DNA of 51,763 nucleotides from a virus, in IMG/VR virus record IMGVR_UViG_3300021197_001563, positions 1 through 51,763 of that record; one strand, given 5' to 3'. Made by a program: the position numbers and the translations under genes. Numbering within the stretch: the stretch's first letter is position 1; each line of letters starts with the position of its first letter. The notes beneath the pieces are model-generated. The model saw only the letters and a list, made by a program, of their open reading frames with translations. It searched no databases and had not been told where the DNA came from. Positions 14,601 to 23,127 of the stretch are shown here, piece after piece.

Positions 14601-15933
14601 GGTACCATTCTCCTATTATTGGGAAAGTCTTTTCAAAGTCCTTTCCTGTTCGTTTGTCGTATTGACTGTAAAATGCTTTAAAATCTTTTTGCAGTTTACT
14701 CTGTTCGGCCGCCCCTGCGTGTGGCGTCTTAACAACATCCAGGTAGTCGATCAGTCTTTGTGTTTGATTGATTTCCATGTGTTCTAGATGTTTTTCATTG
14801 TTATTTAAAAACTTTACCAAGTCCAGTTTAAATTTATTTCTCAGATCGTCCGGTAACACAAGCGGTGATTGGAAGCTCGGAAACCTCAATATGTTCAGTG
14901 TGAAATTGACCTCTGGTCCATACACTTTACTTGCATTCTTGAACCACACCATTTTCTCCAACAGTTGAGGCAGTGACTCCAAACACAGTGCATTTATGGT
15001 GCACATATTGTGGATAGCACGTGGAACTTTGTCCACCATCATGTGCAAGACGTTAGAGTACCAATCTCCGTACACCAATCCATCTCTGATGTATTCTGCT
15101 TGTCCAAATGTTGCTTCACAACTGGTATACAATTCAAAGTTATCAAACTTTTTTAATTTTGTTTTAAATCTATCAATAATACTTTGTTTTGCACCTAGGT
15201 TGGAGTTTATTGCAAGAGTCATGTTAGGATTCATTTTGTCACCCTGTGTCTCTATCCAATCTAGAAGTCTCCACAGGTTGGGTGACATCATTGGTTCACC
15301 ACCTGTTATTCTCAATTCATCTAGGCTCTTGTGTAGGTCTGTCTCCCACCATTTGTAGAATGCTTCAACGTAAGGATTTGTTTCGTCTTTTTTATAAGGC
15401 TCTGCACTCTCATGACTGTGTGTGAAATGATTGCGTCCATCAGTTACCATATCTGTGTATGGTCCTTGTCTTTTAATGTTGTTTGCCCATGTAGAACTAA
15501 ATGCAGGATTACAATATGTACAAGCAAAGTTACAGGTCCTGTCAAATGCTATCTCCAGTGTCTTTAGATTGACATCCGTGTTGTGGTCTGTTGTGTGAGC
15601 ATAGTCCAGTGCCTCATTTGTGAATATTTTTGACTTGTAGACCCTGTCACTGATGTTATCTCTTTTGATGTCCTCTATCTTCCAACAGTACTCACAGCCC
15701 TTTGGTCTTTCTCCACACTGCATCTGTTTACGTTCTAGTTTCTTTTGTAGTGTGTTGTGTATTGCACTAGGATTTGTTTTAATTTCTTTTAGATCAATCT
15801 TGTGCGGGAGTGGATGGTGACAACTTGTGGTCATGCCACTGCCCAACCATATGGTCGCATTGTACCACTTGGCTCCACAGAAACTTGCACTCTTTGTGTC
15901 CAGTATTTGTTTTTTGTATTCTAAATCATTCAT
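14590..15933 (-). CDS. Radical SAM protein, second subgroup (array member 2)
   Basis: The protein has 447 residues from the ATG at 15933, which forms an ATGA overlap with the upstream stop; a GTG four codons earlier sits too close to the GGAGGA site. The N-terminal module is of a different form: C19 (FCGAKWYNATIWL), C38 (SCHHPLPHKID) and C80-E-Y-C83, with no CC pair. The radical SAM motif is C134-NFA-C138-TY-C141 then FSSTW; RITGGEPMM carries GGEP. It is clearly closest to member 1, sharing the NP.A.HNT..K...R.QM segment, so these two arose by duplication. Confidence 0.88.
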   Translation of the reverse strand: MNDLEYKKQILDTKSASFCGAKWYNATIWLGSGMTTSCHHPLPHKIDLKEIKTNPSAIHNTLQKKLERKQMQCGERPKGCEYCWKIEDIKRDNISDRVYKSKIFTNEALDYAHTTDHNTDVNLKTLEIAFDRTCNFACTYCNPAFSSTWANNIKRQGPYTDMVTDGRNHFTHSHESAEPYKKDETNPYVEAFYKWWETDLHKSLDELRITGGEPMMSPNLWRLLDWIETQGDKMNPNMTLAINSNLGAKQSIIDRFKTKLKKFDNFELYTSCEATFGQAEYIRDGLVYGDWYSNVLHMMVDKVPRAIHNMCTINALCLESLPQLLEKMVWFKNASKVYGPEVNFTLNILRFPSFQSPLVLPDDLRNKFKLDLVKFLNNNEKHLEHMEINQTQRLIDYLDVVKTPHAGAAEQSKLQKDFKAFYSQYDKRTGKDFEKTFPIIGEWYRGI

Positions 15934-17300
15934 GCGTTTCTGCACTCCTCCCAGAATTCTTCCATCTCAGGGAAGGTGTTAAGGAATCTTGTGAGACGTC
16001 TGCGATCGTGTTCGTTAAAGAAAGCGTAAAAGTTTTTTCTATTTTGCGTACTTGCGTCCGCGTTTTCGCGCCAGTATGCGAGATTTCGTTGCATCTTCTG
16101 GATCTCGAAATCTTTGAATATGTGTAACCCGTTTGACTCACCGGAATTGTCCTGCATGTATTTGATGTTGTCCTCGTGTATCGCCTGAAAACTTTCTGGT
16201 AGCAGGGTTATCTGTTGCCATGCTGGTTGCCTCAGCAGTGGCACGTCGAACCACACCCTCTGGTAGGTCTTGGAATATTTGGTCCTCAGTTCCAGTATCT
16301 TCTGTAATAGTTTGTCCATGCTCGTGATACTCAGATTGTTGTATGTGCATATGAACGTTATTGAATTACGTCCTGGTATGCGATCCAGGAATTCTTCAAC
16401 GTTGTCCATCATGTAGTTGAAGTCCAATCCGTCTCGAATGTACTCCGCACGTTTGCCCCATGCGTCCACGCTGACGAACTGCATCATGTGTTCCACTTTC
16501 TCCTGCATACATATCTCCTGTGCCATGTTGAAGTACTTCTCCTTGAGCTTCTTGTCCGGCGGACACATGTTGCTGGTCACGTTGAGGTGTAGGTCCTGTT
16601 TTGGATGATCTATTATGTATTGGAAAACCTTGTAGGTGTTCTTGTCCATCATGGGCTCACCGCCGGTCATACGGAAGTGCTTGAGATTCTTGTACAGCGT
16701 GGGCCACCATCGCCAGAACGCTGTCACGTAGGGATTGTCCTCCCTGTTGGGTATGGGCCTGCGCCTGCCCTGGAAGTGTTCTGGTGCGTTGTGGGGAGGA
16801 GATGTGGGATATTGGCCATACCTGTCGATCTCCTTCGCCCACGTGGTCGAGAACTGTGGGGAACAATAACTGCACTTGAAGTTACAAGCGTTGTTGAAGT
16901 TCACCTCCACGTATCTCGGTGTCCAACTTGTTGTCATTGGATTCTTTCTTATTTCATCGAAGTCCTGCATGGCCCATGGTTCTCCCGAACGGTAGTGCCT
17001 GTCTGACATCTCCCCTGTCTTCTCCATGTTCCAACAGTATGAGCAACCCTCGGGTTTCTCACCTTTGAGCATCTGTTGTCTTTGATTCAATTTCTCCGCT
17101 GTGTTGTGCAGTGCGGCTGGATTTGTCTGTAATTTCTCAGCATCTATCTCATGCAATGGTGGGTGATAGCATGAATTGGTCAGTCCTGTTGGTAGGTGTA
17201 ATGAGGTCTGATTCCACTTGGCCAGGCACATGGTCGGAGAAACTTGTTGCAGTTTTTCCTTGGCCTTGAGTGCATCTGCTTTGTAGTCACTAGTACTCAC
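15930..17300 (-). CDS. Radical SAM protein, second subgroup (array member 1)
   Basis: The protein has 456 residues from a GTG at 17300 with GGGGAG nine bases upstream. The N-terminal module is C25 (MCLAKWNQTSLHL), C44 (SCYHPPLHEID) and C86-S-Y-C89, matching member 2 position by position. The radical SAM motif is C139-NFK-C143-SY-C146 then FSTTW; RMTGGEPMM carries GGEP. It is the first of the five-gene array and follows directly on a glycosyltransferase-like gene (11-base overlap). Base composition in its middle part appears higher in GC than its neighbours, which may mean separate acquisition. Confidence 0.88.
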   Translation of the reverse strand: MSTSDYKADALKAKEKLQQVSPTMCLAKWNQTSLHLPTGLTNSCYHPPLHEIDAEKLQTNPAALHNTAEKLNQRQQMLKGEKPEGCSYCWNMEKTGEMSDRHYRSGEPWAMQDFDEIRKNPMTTSWTPRYVEVNFNNACNFKCSYCSPQFSTTWAKEIDRYGQYPTSPPHNAPEHFQGRRRPIPNREDNPYVTAFWRWWPTLYKNLKHFRMTGGEPMMDKNTYKVFQYIIDHPKQDLHLNVTSNMCPPDKKLKEKYFNMAQEICMQEKVEHMMQFVSVDAWGKRAEYIRDGLDFNYMMDNVEEFLDRIPGRNSITFICTYNNLSITSMDKLLQKILELRTKYSKTYQRVWFDVPLLRQPAWQQITLLPESFQAIHEDNIKYMQDNSGESNGLHIFKDFEIQKMQRNLAYWRENADASTQNRKNFYAFFNEHDRRRLTRFLNTFPEMEEFWEECRNA

Positions 17301-18183
17301 GGTCTTGAACTCCCCTGTTACTGTGTTGTGGCATCACGAACCTATAGAATCTACTCTGATCTTCATTGTATTCTGCAATTGACATGTCCAGTTGTTGACG
17401 CAGGCTATTTCCATACATCAAAAGGTCTGTGTCGATGTCCTGAGGAGATTGATCTTTGTAGTACGATTCCATGTTGTCCAAATCACGTATGTGAAAATGA
17501 TTGCTGTTGGCCTGTATAACTGTGTTGAAACAACCCATCCTGGCGCCTAACATAGCGTACTTGCCTAATTCAACATCGGCACCTATCGTGCACCAGGTAC
17601 TCAAGATACGCAGGTTGTTTGGCCAAATTTTATGAAAATCTTCGGCAGGAATAGGCTTGCCTTTTTCGGTGCTCATCTTTACACCTTCCCTGTAACCTGC
17701 AACGAATGCCTGTTGTTCTGATCCATTGATTACAGTAGTAGAGTAGCAGTTGTGTAAGTTCTCGTGTGGCACTCCCCAACAAAAATCAATTTGGGTTTCA
17801 TCTTTGTCTGCGTTTTCATGCGTCTTCATGTTTAGACATGTTTCCTTTTGCCATCCAACTAACCCGCCATTGCCATACACTAAACCATTAACATTATTTT
17901 TTGCTCTCCATCTATGTACTGCTTTTGGATTTGTTTTTTCCCAATCCAGTGTCTCTAATAAAAATCCTTCATCAATAATGTTATCTCCGTCAACTGATAT
18001 AAAGAAATCTGTTTCTGCTTTTTCCGCCGCGGCCTTGTGTGCTGAATCGAATCCAACAACGCCGTCCACACGCTTCGCCCATGGCACTTTGTTTTTCAGA
18101 TCCGCCCAGTTCTGTTCCTTGTTAGGTTCCTTAAACGAAATGTATACAAAATCTAAGTCGCTTACTCTGACTCTATCTGCCAC
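17290..18183 (-). CDS. GT-A-like glycosyltransferase with DGD motif
   Basis: The 297-residue protein starts at a GTG (18183) backed by a strong GGGGGAG site about six bases upstream. AETDFFISVDGDNIIDEGF has the sugar-nucleotide/metal DxD as D65-G-D67. The first ~60 residues alternate strands and helices as in the GT-A nucleotide-binding half. The C-terminal half (FVAGYREGVKM, LSTWCTIGADVELGKYA) matches the GT-like protein at 3544-4845, which lacks the DxD. Donor and acceptor are unknown. It sits directly in front of the radical SAM array. Confidence 0.7.
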   Translation of the reverse strand: MADRVRVSDLDFVYISFKEPNKEQNWADLKNKVPWAKRVDGVVGFDSAHKAAAEKAETDFFISVDGDNIIDEGFLLETLDWEKTNPKAVHRWRAKNNVNGLVYGNGGLVGWQKETCLNMKTHENADKDETQIDFCWGVPHENLHNCYSTTVINGSEQQAFVAGYREGVKMSTEKGKPIPAEDFHKIWPNNLRILSTWCTIGADVELGKYAMLGARMGCFNTVIQANSNHFHIRDLDNMESYYKDQSPQDIDTDLLMYGNSLRQQLDMSIAEYNEDQSRFYRFVMPQHSNRGVQDREY

Positions 18184-18467
18184 GTGACTCCCCCTTCTGC
18201 TATTTCATTAGGCCAGTGTATGTCATCATCATGGAAGTAGTACCCTTTGTCTGCCTTTATTAATGTTGTGTGTTGTGTTTTTAGTTTTGGTGGTGGCTTC
18301 AGTGCAAATTCTGTTGGGGATATCCAATGATATGCTTCCTCACCATGTCTTTGCACTTCTAATTTTTTTTCTAATGTTACAACAACATTTTGTCCACTTA
18401 TGCATACAGTATGCACCTTTGGTCCCCTCTTGGGCATCTGTTTGAGTGCATCAAATATATTTGCCAT
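18162..18467 (-). CDS. 101-aa hypothetical protein
   Basis: I chose the ATG at 18467 (MANIFDALKQMPKRG) because AAGGAG lies just upstream; the open frame goes 22 codons further but only through the end of the preceding glycosyltransferase gene. The protein seems to be a small beta-rich fold (VHTVCISGQNVVVTLEKKLE, then IHWPNEIAEGGVTWQ). It has no membrane segment or recognisable motif. It overlaps both neighbours, so it is part of the island operon. Function unknown. Confidence 0.6.
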   Translation of the reverse strand: MANIFDALKQMPKRGPKVHTVCISGQNVVVTLEKKLEVQRHGEEAYHWISPTEFALKPPPKLKTQHTTLIKADKGYYFHDDDIHWPNEIAEGGVTWQIESE

Positions 18468-19245
18468 ATAACTCCTTGTCGTAGTAGTGCCATACTCTGG
18501 ATACTCTCTTTTCTCCAAGATAGATATTGTCACCTGTTCTGTTGGTGTACAGATAATTGTTTTGATCTCGTTTGTTCATCAATCCGTTGATCCCTGGCTT
18601 GTGGTGTAGGAACTTGAACCATTCGTAGTCTATAAGTTTCTTGTTCGTAGGGTCAATTAATCTGTAAGCGAGTGCGTATACCACATCAGTGCTAGGATAA
18701 GTGTCATGACAGTTAATCAGCATCTTTGTTTTTACCTCATTCCAGTTAGTTGTTATGTCTTCGGCTAACTTGAAAAATCTTTGTGCCCATTTGCTCTTCC
18801 TAAAATAGATCATTCCGTTGTAGATGTTGGGCAGGCGATTTCTCACAAAGAGATCCCGATAAGGTGAATGCTTGACCACGTGATCTTTGTAATCCCTGCA
18901 ATCAACACTGAACACAAGATCATGTTGCCATAGATGGTACCACCACCAATCAGTGTTAGTGGTCCACAACATATCACTTTCAAGTTTAATTGTGTGTGTA
19001 AACGGTGTTACGGAAAATGCTTTGTATTCATTTGCCCATTTCATCTCGTGCTCTGCACTGTTATCGTCACTTAATACTTTCACTACATCCACAGACTTAT
19101 GTTGAAACTTGCTATTCTCATCTGTGACTACACAAATCTTGTTTTCCTTGTTGTGTTTCTTTATGCTCTCTGCCAGTTTTATAGACAACTCTACGTAGTC
19201 TGTGTTTTCGTTATTTTGTGCAAACCATAGAAATCCTTTAGACAT
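18451..19245 (-). CDS. GT-A-like glycosyltransferase, probable
   Basis: The 264-residue protein has MSKGFLWFAQNNENTDYVE at its start, a helix, ICVVTDE, then PFTHTIKLESDML, where E89-S-D91 stands where GT-A enzymes have the DxD. NIYNGMIYFRKS and the later WFKFLHHKPGINGL fit the acceptor-side half of GT8-like proteins. The ATG is preceded by AAGGAG seven bases upstream. It resembles the neighbouring gene 19238-19987 in size and motif order, so the two may be distant paralogues. The sugar is unknown. Confidence 0.6.
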   Translation of the reverse strand: MSKGFLWFAQNNENTDYVELSIKLAESIKKHNKENKICVVTDENSKFQHKSVDVVKVLSDDNSAEHEMKWANEYKAFSVTPFTHTIKLESDMLWTTNTDWWWYHLWQHDLVFSVDCRDYKDHVVKHSPYRDLFVRNRLPNIYNGMIYFRKSKWAQRFFKLAEDITTNWNEVKTKMLINCHDTYPSTDVVYALAYRLIDPTNKKLIDYEWFKFLHHKPGINGLMNKRDQNNYLYTNRTGDNIYLGEKRVSRVWHYYDKELYGKYI

Positions 19246-19987
19246 TGATCGACTCCTTGTTTAGAACATGCACATCCTGGTCTTCGATGTAGTTGATGTT
19301 ATCCTTGTACTGCCATGCAACACCCGTGTCTGTGAACTTTACTATCTTACAATCAGGTGGCAGTGTGGCCAGACGAATTGGCAATGTATCGTAATTGATG
19401 AAACCGTTTGCCTGTTCTAGTGCTATTGCAAAGGCGTAGTCATTACGGAAATTTTTCCCATACACCCTATACAACTCATTGAAATACGCATAATAATGTT
19501 TCACATACTTGACCATGTCAAATATACGCTTGGCTTTCGCACCTTTACGAAAAACAAACACTGTTGCCCATACCATGTCTATTAGGCTCCAACGTCTGTG
19601 ATCAAAACTATTCCTGTTTGTTAAATCATAGGCCTCCTTGGATATCAGAAAGTCATAATCCGTTTCTAGGAACTGCCTGAGGTTGTCTGTGAATGGAAAG
19701 TAGTCTATGTCCATGACCAGCGTTGTGTCGTATGGCGACAGCTCGTAGGCCATGTGCCTATCCACGTTTCGCCATTCCTTGCCATTCTTCTTGTTGCCCA
19801 ACTCCGGTTCAATCAATTTGTAGTTGATGAACCCCAAGGGTCTCATCTTTTTAAATGTCTCGTGATTGGTTACGACTGTGATTTCCAGTTGTAGGTTTTT
19901 CTTAATCAACCCTACACAACGTTCTAGTACAGTGTGGTACTTTGTTTCAGGTGTATCAAAACAGAATAGTAGTATGCCTTTAGTCAT
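19238..19987 (-). CDS. GT-A-like glycosyltransferase, probable
   Basis: The protein has 249 residues from the ATG at 19987 (MTKGILLFCFDTPE); a TTG four codons earlier is less likely. The motif YDTTLVMDIDYFPFTDNL contains D93-I-D95, the expected GT-A metal motif, preceded by a helix and LEITVVTNHE. ATVFVFRKGAKAKRIF and NDYAFAIAL resemble the glycogenin/GT8-like back half. It overlaps the next gene by 8 bases and the previous by 8. Likely transfers a hexose in the island's pathway, but this is inference. Confidence 0.6.
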   Translation of the reverse strand: MTKGILLFCFDTPETKYHTVLERCVGLIKKNLQLEITVVTNHETFKKMRPLGFINYKLIEPELGNKKNGKEWRNVDRHMAYELSPYDTTLVMDIDYFPFTDNLRQFLETDYDFLISKEAYDLTNRNSFDHRRWSLIDMVWATVFVFRKGAKAKRIFDMVKYVKHYYAYFNELYRVYGKNFRNDYAFAIALEQANGFINYDTLPIRLATLPPDCKIVKFTDTGVAWQYKDNINYIEDQDVHVLNKESINV

Positions 19988-20300
19988 TTCTCTTCTCAAA
20001 TGTTTTTGACATTTGGTGATATGAACTCATGGCCTCCTGATTTCTTTCTACCAAAACATGCAAAAGCTCTTTTGAGTTTGAAACTTCCATCGGATTGTTG
20101 TTTGTGTCTAGAATGTAAAACGGTGAAGAATGAACTTCTTCCAATGTTTTAACTAGATTGATTGTTTCGGCATCTGCACGAAAGATGTGTTCGTTGTAAA
20201 CTACCACCAGTCGTGAATGTGCTTTCTCCAGGGCGTTGCGTTTTGCAATAGCAACGTCGAAGGAAAGGTCAGATTCCTTTTTTAATGAGCCAATATCCAT
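19980..20300 (-). CDS. 106-aa hypothetical protein, first gene of the accessory operon
   Basis: The protein is soluble: N-terminal helix (VAIAKRNALEKAHSRL), two strands (VVVYNEHIFRA, SPFYILDTNNNPMEV) and a long C-terminal helix. I do not recognise the family with certainty. The ATG at 20300 has no Shine-Dalgarno, and a sigma70-like promoter ends seven bases before it, so the transcript may begin at the start codon. No other in-frame ATG, GTG or TTG lies near the N-terminus. Confidence 0.65.
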   Translation of the reverse strand: MDIGSLKKESDLSFDVAIAKRNALEKAHSRLVVVYNEHIFRADAETINLVKTLEEVHSSPFYILDTNNNPMEVSNSKELLHVLVERNQEAMSSYHQMSKTFEKRND

Positions 20301-20319
20301 ATTACAATTATACTGTAAT
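20301..20319. repeat. Inverted repeat ATTACA-N7-TGTAAT over the -10 region
   Basis: ATTACA at 20301-20306 pairs with TGTAAT at 20314-20319, with a 7-base centre that contains most of the TATAAT. A repressor bound here would block the promoter. It could equally be a chance AT-rich palindrome, since six-base arms are short. Confidence 0.3.
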
Positions 20320-20335
20320 TATGGTGGTATTGCAA
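20307..20335 (-). promoter_or_regulatory. Sigma70-like promoter, TTGCAA-17-TATAAT, for the accessory island
   Basis: On the minus strand TTGCAA (20335-20330) is followed by 17 bases and a perfect TATAAT (20312-20307). The expected start of transcription falls on or next to the ATG at 20300. It lies in the 54-base gap between the structural protein gene and the island. It matches the plus-strand promoter at 2315-2343 in both hexamers (one base different) and spacing, which strengthens both calls. Confidence 0.65.
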
Positions 20336-20354
20336 CCTGGTAAAAATTAATTTA

Positions 20355-21308
20355 TTATGATGTTGAGTTGGAAACTTCTGCGTTTGAAGCCGACTGTATC
20401 GCCGCCGCTAGTCCTTGGGCATCTGTAGGATGAACTTCGATAAGAGCCAAAGTCATTCTTGGTGCTTCATTGGGATTGGCCGCTACACCGGCTGTGTTAC
20501 CACTTGTGTAAGTCGTGTCCGCCGCCGCGTCAGTGGATACCATCTTGATAGTCACTACTGTTGCCGAACCTGGTGCCGCGTTCAACTTGGCAGATATCTC
20601 AACTGTGTTTGATGTGTAACCTGAGTTGTCTGAAGTCAATTTCAATAGCGTGACGTAACTTGTTGATATGTCATGGAAGCCATTTGCCAACCCGTTAGTT
20701 GTAAGTGTCTCACCTGAACCTGATCTTGTTGATGCGTGTGCACCAAAGTCTAGGTTACCTACTGCCGTCGTTGTCAGGTCATTGAACACTGTGTCTTTAA
20801 GACCGTCGATACCTGTTACGCAAGTAGGATCAATCCTGATCTTGCCGCCTCCGTTGAAGAATGCTCTCATTGTGTTGTTGTTTGCAAATGTTACTGATCT
20901 CTCAATAGTTGATGTACCATTCCATGTTGCTGAATTTGTTGATGTTCCAACTGCGTTCGTGCCAAGTGCTGTTACGTTGGCTCCACCTGCCGCGACGTCA
21001 GCCGCCAAGTTGGCTAGGTCTGAGATCAATGCTGATCTTATGGCGATTGTGTCTCCCGCCGAAACTGATGATGATGTGATAGATCTATTCAAGTGATTGG
21101 CAATGTTGTCTAGGCCCGTGAACAATGCGTTCCAACTTGATGCCGCTACTGTGTCGCCTGCTGAAACTGTTGCGATTGATGATTGATTTAGACCGTATAC
21201 GCCGGAGCCTGCACCCGCGAAATGGTTGTATCCATATGGATCACTACTGCTTCCTACGAATGCGTTGTACTCGTCGTCTAAAATGGTATCACCTGCACTA
21301 TATGCCAT
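20355..21308 (-). CDS. Virion structural protein with SAGDT repeats, fibre-associated
   Basis: The 317-residue protein has three copies of a (V)SAGDT(I/V) segment in the first ~90 residues (residues 4, 49 and 82 roughly), each followed by a helix such as ASSWNALFTGLDNIANHL. The middle contains WNGTSTIERSVTFANNN and FFNGGGKIRID, a pattern common in marine phage structural proteins. The rest is Ser/Thr/Ala-rich beta structure. It follows the fibre genes and is preceded by AGGAG and an upstream CATAAATA motif, so it is probably a late protein. The exact place in the virion is unknown. Confidence 0.65.
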   Translation of the reverse strand: MAYSAGDTILDDEYNAFVGSSSDPYGYNHFAGAGSGVYGLNQSSIATVSAGDTVAASSWNALFTGLDNIANHLNRSITSSSVSAGDTIAIRSALISDLANLAADVAAGGANVTALGTNAVGTSTNSATWNGTSTIERSVTFANNNTMRAFFNGGGKIRIDPTCVTGIDGLKDTVFNDLTTTAVGNLDFGAHASTRSGSGETLTTNGLANGFHDISTSYVTLLKLTSDNSGYTSNTVEISAKLNAAPGSATVVTIKMVSTDAAADTTYTSGNTAGVAANPNEAPRMTLALIEVHPTDAQGLAAAIQSASNAEVSNSTS

Positions 21309-21312
21309 GCTG

Positions 21313-22941
21313 TTATTTCACTCCTATAACACACTCTGTGAGTGCTGTTTCTTCATTATATTTATGCTTTATTAATCTACCTAATACATTAAATGCCGTA
21401 CACTCGTCTAGGCCGGCCACCCTGGCCTCACCATTCACTGCTGATACCACTCGTTCACCAGCCTGGCCCGTGCCCTGCACTTTAACCATGACCCGCCCTT
21501 TTAGGGCCACCATGGGGTGTGAGTCGTTGTTGCCTGCCTCGGCATTCATCAAGAATGCTGGAGATTCGGATATTACCCCAAAAACAGCATCTGATAGATC
21601 GTCATTGCACTTGGTTATCTCTGCTTCACCACCTAATATTACTACATCGCCCACTTCGGTGTCACAATCTGCTTCATATCGTTCCGCCAAATCAGCGTAC
21701 ATGGCACTTGTTGATGTTGCATGTATCACGTTAGCCCTAACGTCAACAAGAGTAGGTGCTGATAGTTCGTTTTGGCCTCCACCTGACTTGAATGCTGTCC
21801 AGGCACCGCCCGCGTTTCCATAGGTCGTTGATCCATCATCAGCGAATGTCTCGTCCCAAACCCAGTACAGGTTCTGTTCTGTGGCACTAGATGTCTCACC
21901 TCTATTGACTTTCAATCCTGTGTAGTTAGGCATACCTGCATTTGATGATATGTTCCTGTTTAATTCTATTATGTTATCTTCTACAGACAGTGTGCTGGTG
22001 TTTAGTATTGTATTTGTACCATCCACTGTCAGATCACCAACTCTTAAATGTTCGATTCTGCCTGTTGATCCTTTTATTCTTAATGCTTCTTTAGTTGTTC
22101 CACTATCGTTGACCGTAAATATTATATCTTTGTCTTGTGTTGTTTGGGCTATAGTGAAATCATTGCTACTGACTGTCATAGTAACATCATTACCTGCACC
22201 TAATCTAATACCATCATCGGTTTGTATTGATAATCTGCCAGTCGTCGTGTCATTCGTGTTGGACCTTAGATAATTGGCCGCGGCCACTCCGCCTAATGCA
22301 TCTGAGTCCGTTGCTGTTCCCCTGAATTTAGCAGATGCTACTGAACTCGACAACTGTATACCTTGTGCAACTGAAGAGAATCCTGCCGTTATCAATGCGG
22401 CGCCCAGTGTTTCTGTTGGGCTGGGTGTGAATGCTAGGTTGGATACCACACCCACCACGGTGTCCTTGGTCACTAATTTCAAGATTGCTTGTTTGACTCC
22501 TGTGTCATCTTCTGGTGTCTCAGTGATGACCTGTGTTACGCCTGATCCTGAAACTGTCGTTGGCCCGATCAGTGTCCATGCCGATCCCGTGTACACATAA
22601 AGTTGTGTGTTTGCGGTGTCTAACCACATGTCTCCTTGCACAGCATTAGATGGTGCGGAAGCAGAATTTGATGTTGATCCCACTGGTTTGAATTTTGAGC
22701 CAGTGTACACATTCAATTGATTGTTTGTCTTGTCATACCATAACTGTCCTTGAATTTTATTCGAAGGTGCTGATGTATTATTAAAATTTTCTAGGAGTTT
22801 TACAAGGTTCTCATTCAACTTCTCACCAAAACCCGCGTATCCTTTACCTATCAGCGTAAGGTCAGTGGTTGCTATGTCAATTGTGCCGTCCGCAAGAGTG
22901 ACCAATAAGGTTCCGAATGTGTTGTTAATCTTGTATGCCAT
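21313..22941 (-). CDS. Tail fibre-like structural protein (paralogue A)
   Basis: The 542-residue protein has an N-terminal module of ~125 residues shared with the products at 26264-27679 and 27702-29195: a GKGYAGFGE segment, LLENFNNTSAP, QGQLWYD and a GDMWLD...QLYVYTGS repeat. The middle is beta-rich with DALGGVAAANYLRSN. The C-terminal part has YADLAERYEAD, then GVISESPAFLMN and ALKGRVMVKVQG, which is also in the 497-aa paralogue and looks like a terminal folding or attachment domain. It probably forms a fibre or its adaptor. A DDGST tetrapeptide occurs in the middle as in the giant protein. Confidence 0.7.
   Translation of the reverse strand: MAYKINNTFGTLLVTLADGTIDIATTDLTLIGKGYAGFGEKLNENLVKLLENFNNTSAPSNKIQGQLWYDKTNNQLNVYTGSKFKPVGSTSNSASAPSNAVQGDMWLDTANTQLYVYTGSAWTLIGPTTVSGSGVTQVITETPEDDTGVKQAILKLVTKDTVVGVVSNLAFTPSPTETLGAALITAGFSSVAQGIQLSSSVASAKFRGTATDSDALGGVAAANYLRSNTNDTTTGRLSIQTDDGIRLGAGNDVTMTVSSNDFTIAQTTQDKDIIFTVNDSGTTKEALRIKGSTGRIEHLRVGDLTVDGTNTILNTSTLSVEDNIIELNRNISSNAGMPNYTGLKVNRGETSSATEQNLYWVWDETFADDGSTTYGNAGGAWTAFKSGGGQNELSAPTLVDVRANVIHATSTSAMYADLAERYEADCDTEVGDVVILGGEAEITKCNDDLSDAVFGVISESPAFLMNAEAGNNDSHPMVALKGRVMVKVQGTGQAGERVVSAVNGEARVAGLDECTAFNVLGRLIKHKYNEETALTECVIGVK
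21359..21366 (-). promoter_or_regulatory. T4-late-type promoter motif CATAAATA
   Basis: CATAAATA on the minus strand lies inside the 3' end of the 542-aa fibre gene, about 50 bases before the ATG at 21308. It matches the NATAAATA late motif of T4-like marine phages and is the same octamer as the one upstream of gp6. The leader would include the AGGAG site. Confidence 0.45.
22262..22281. repeat. 20-bp direct repeat, copy 1
   Basis: The 20 bases gaccttagataattggccgc occur again at 28534-28553, each inside the AANYLRS coding segment of a fibre paralogue. The flanking bases differ. An identical stretch in otherwise diverged genes suggests recent exchange between them. Confidence 0.7.
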
Positions 22942-22944
22942 TGC

Positions 22945-23127
22945 CTAGTCGTTGTTTGATGCGTTGTCTCTGACTTCGGTCAAGAAACTTACATCGCCAA
23001 CTAATTTGATCAATATGGTTGCAAGTTCGGGGGTCAGCATTGCGTCAATTTTTGCTTCTTCCTCTGCTGTCCATGTTGACTCGTAATTTGCGTTGATGTA
23101 GTCTGCGACTTCTTGTTTTGTTGCCAT
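22945..23127 (-). CDS. 60-aa hypothetical acidic protein
   Basis: The protein is small, acidic and helical (MATKQEVADYINANYESTWT, then EAKIDAMLTPELATILIK). AAGGAGAG lies ~10 bases before the ATG, and an AATAAATA late-type motif lies just upstream. It may be a small virion or assembly factor for the fibre encoded next. No family recognised. Confidence 0.6.
   Translation of the reverse strand: MATKQEVADYINANYESTWTAEEEAKIDAMLTPELATILIKLVGDVSFLTEVRDNASNND

Noticed and set aside
10824-17300. Radical SAM genes as queuosine or other tRNA/base-modification enzymes
   Set aside because: None has the short QueE-type layout or other tRNA-enzyme features, and no pathway partner (QueC, QueD, FolE) is present.
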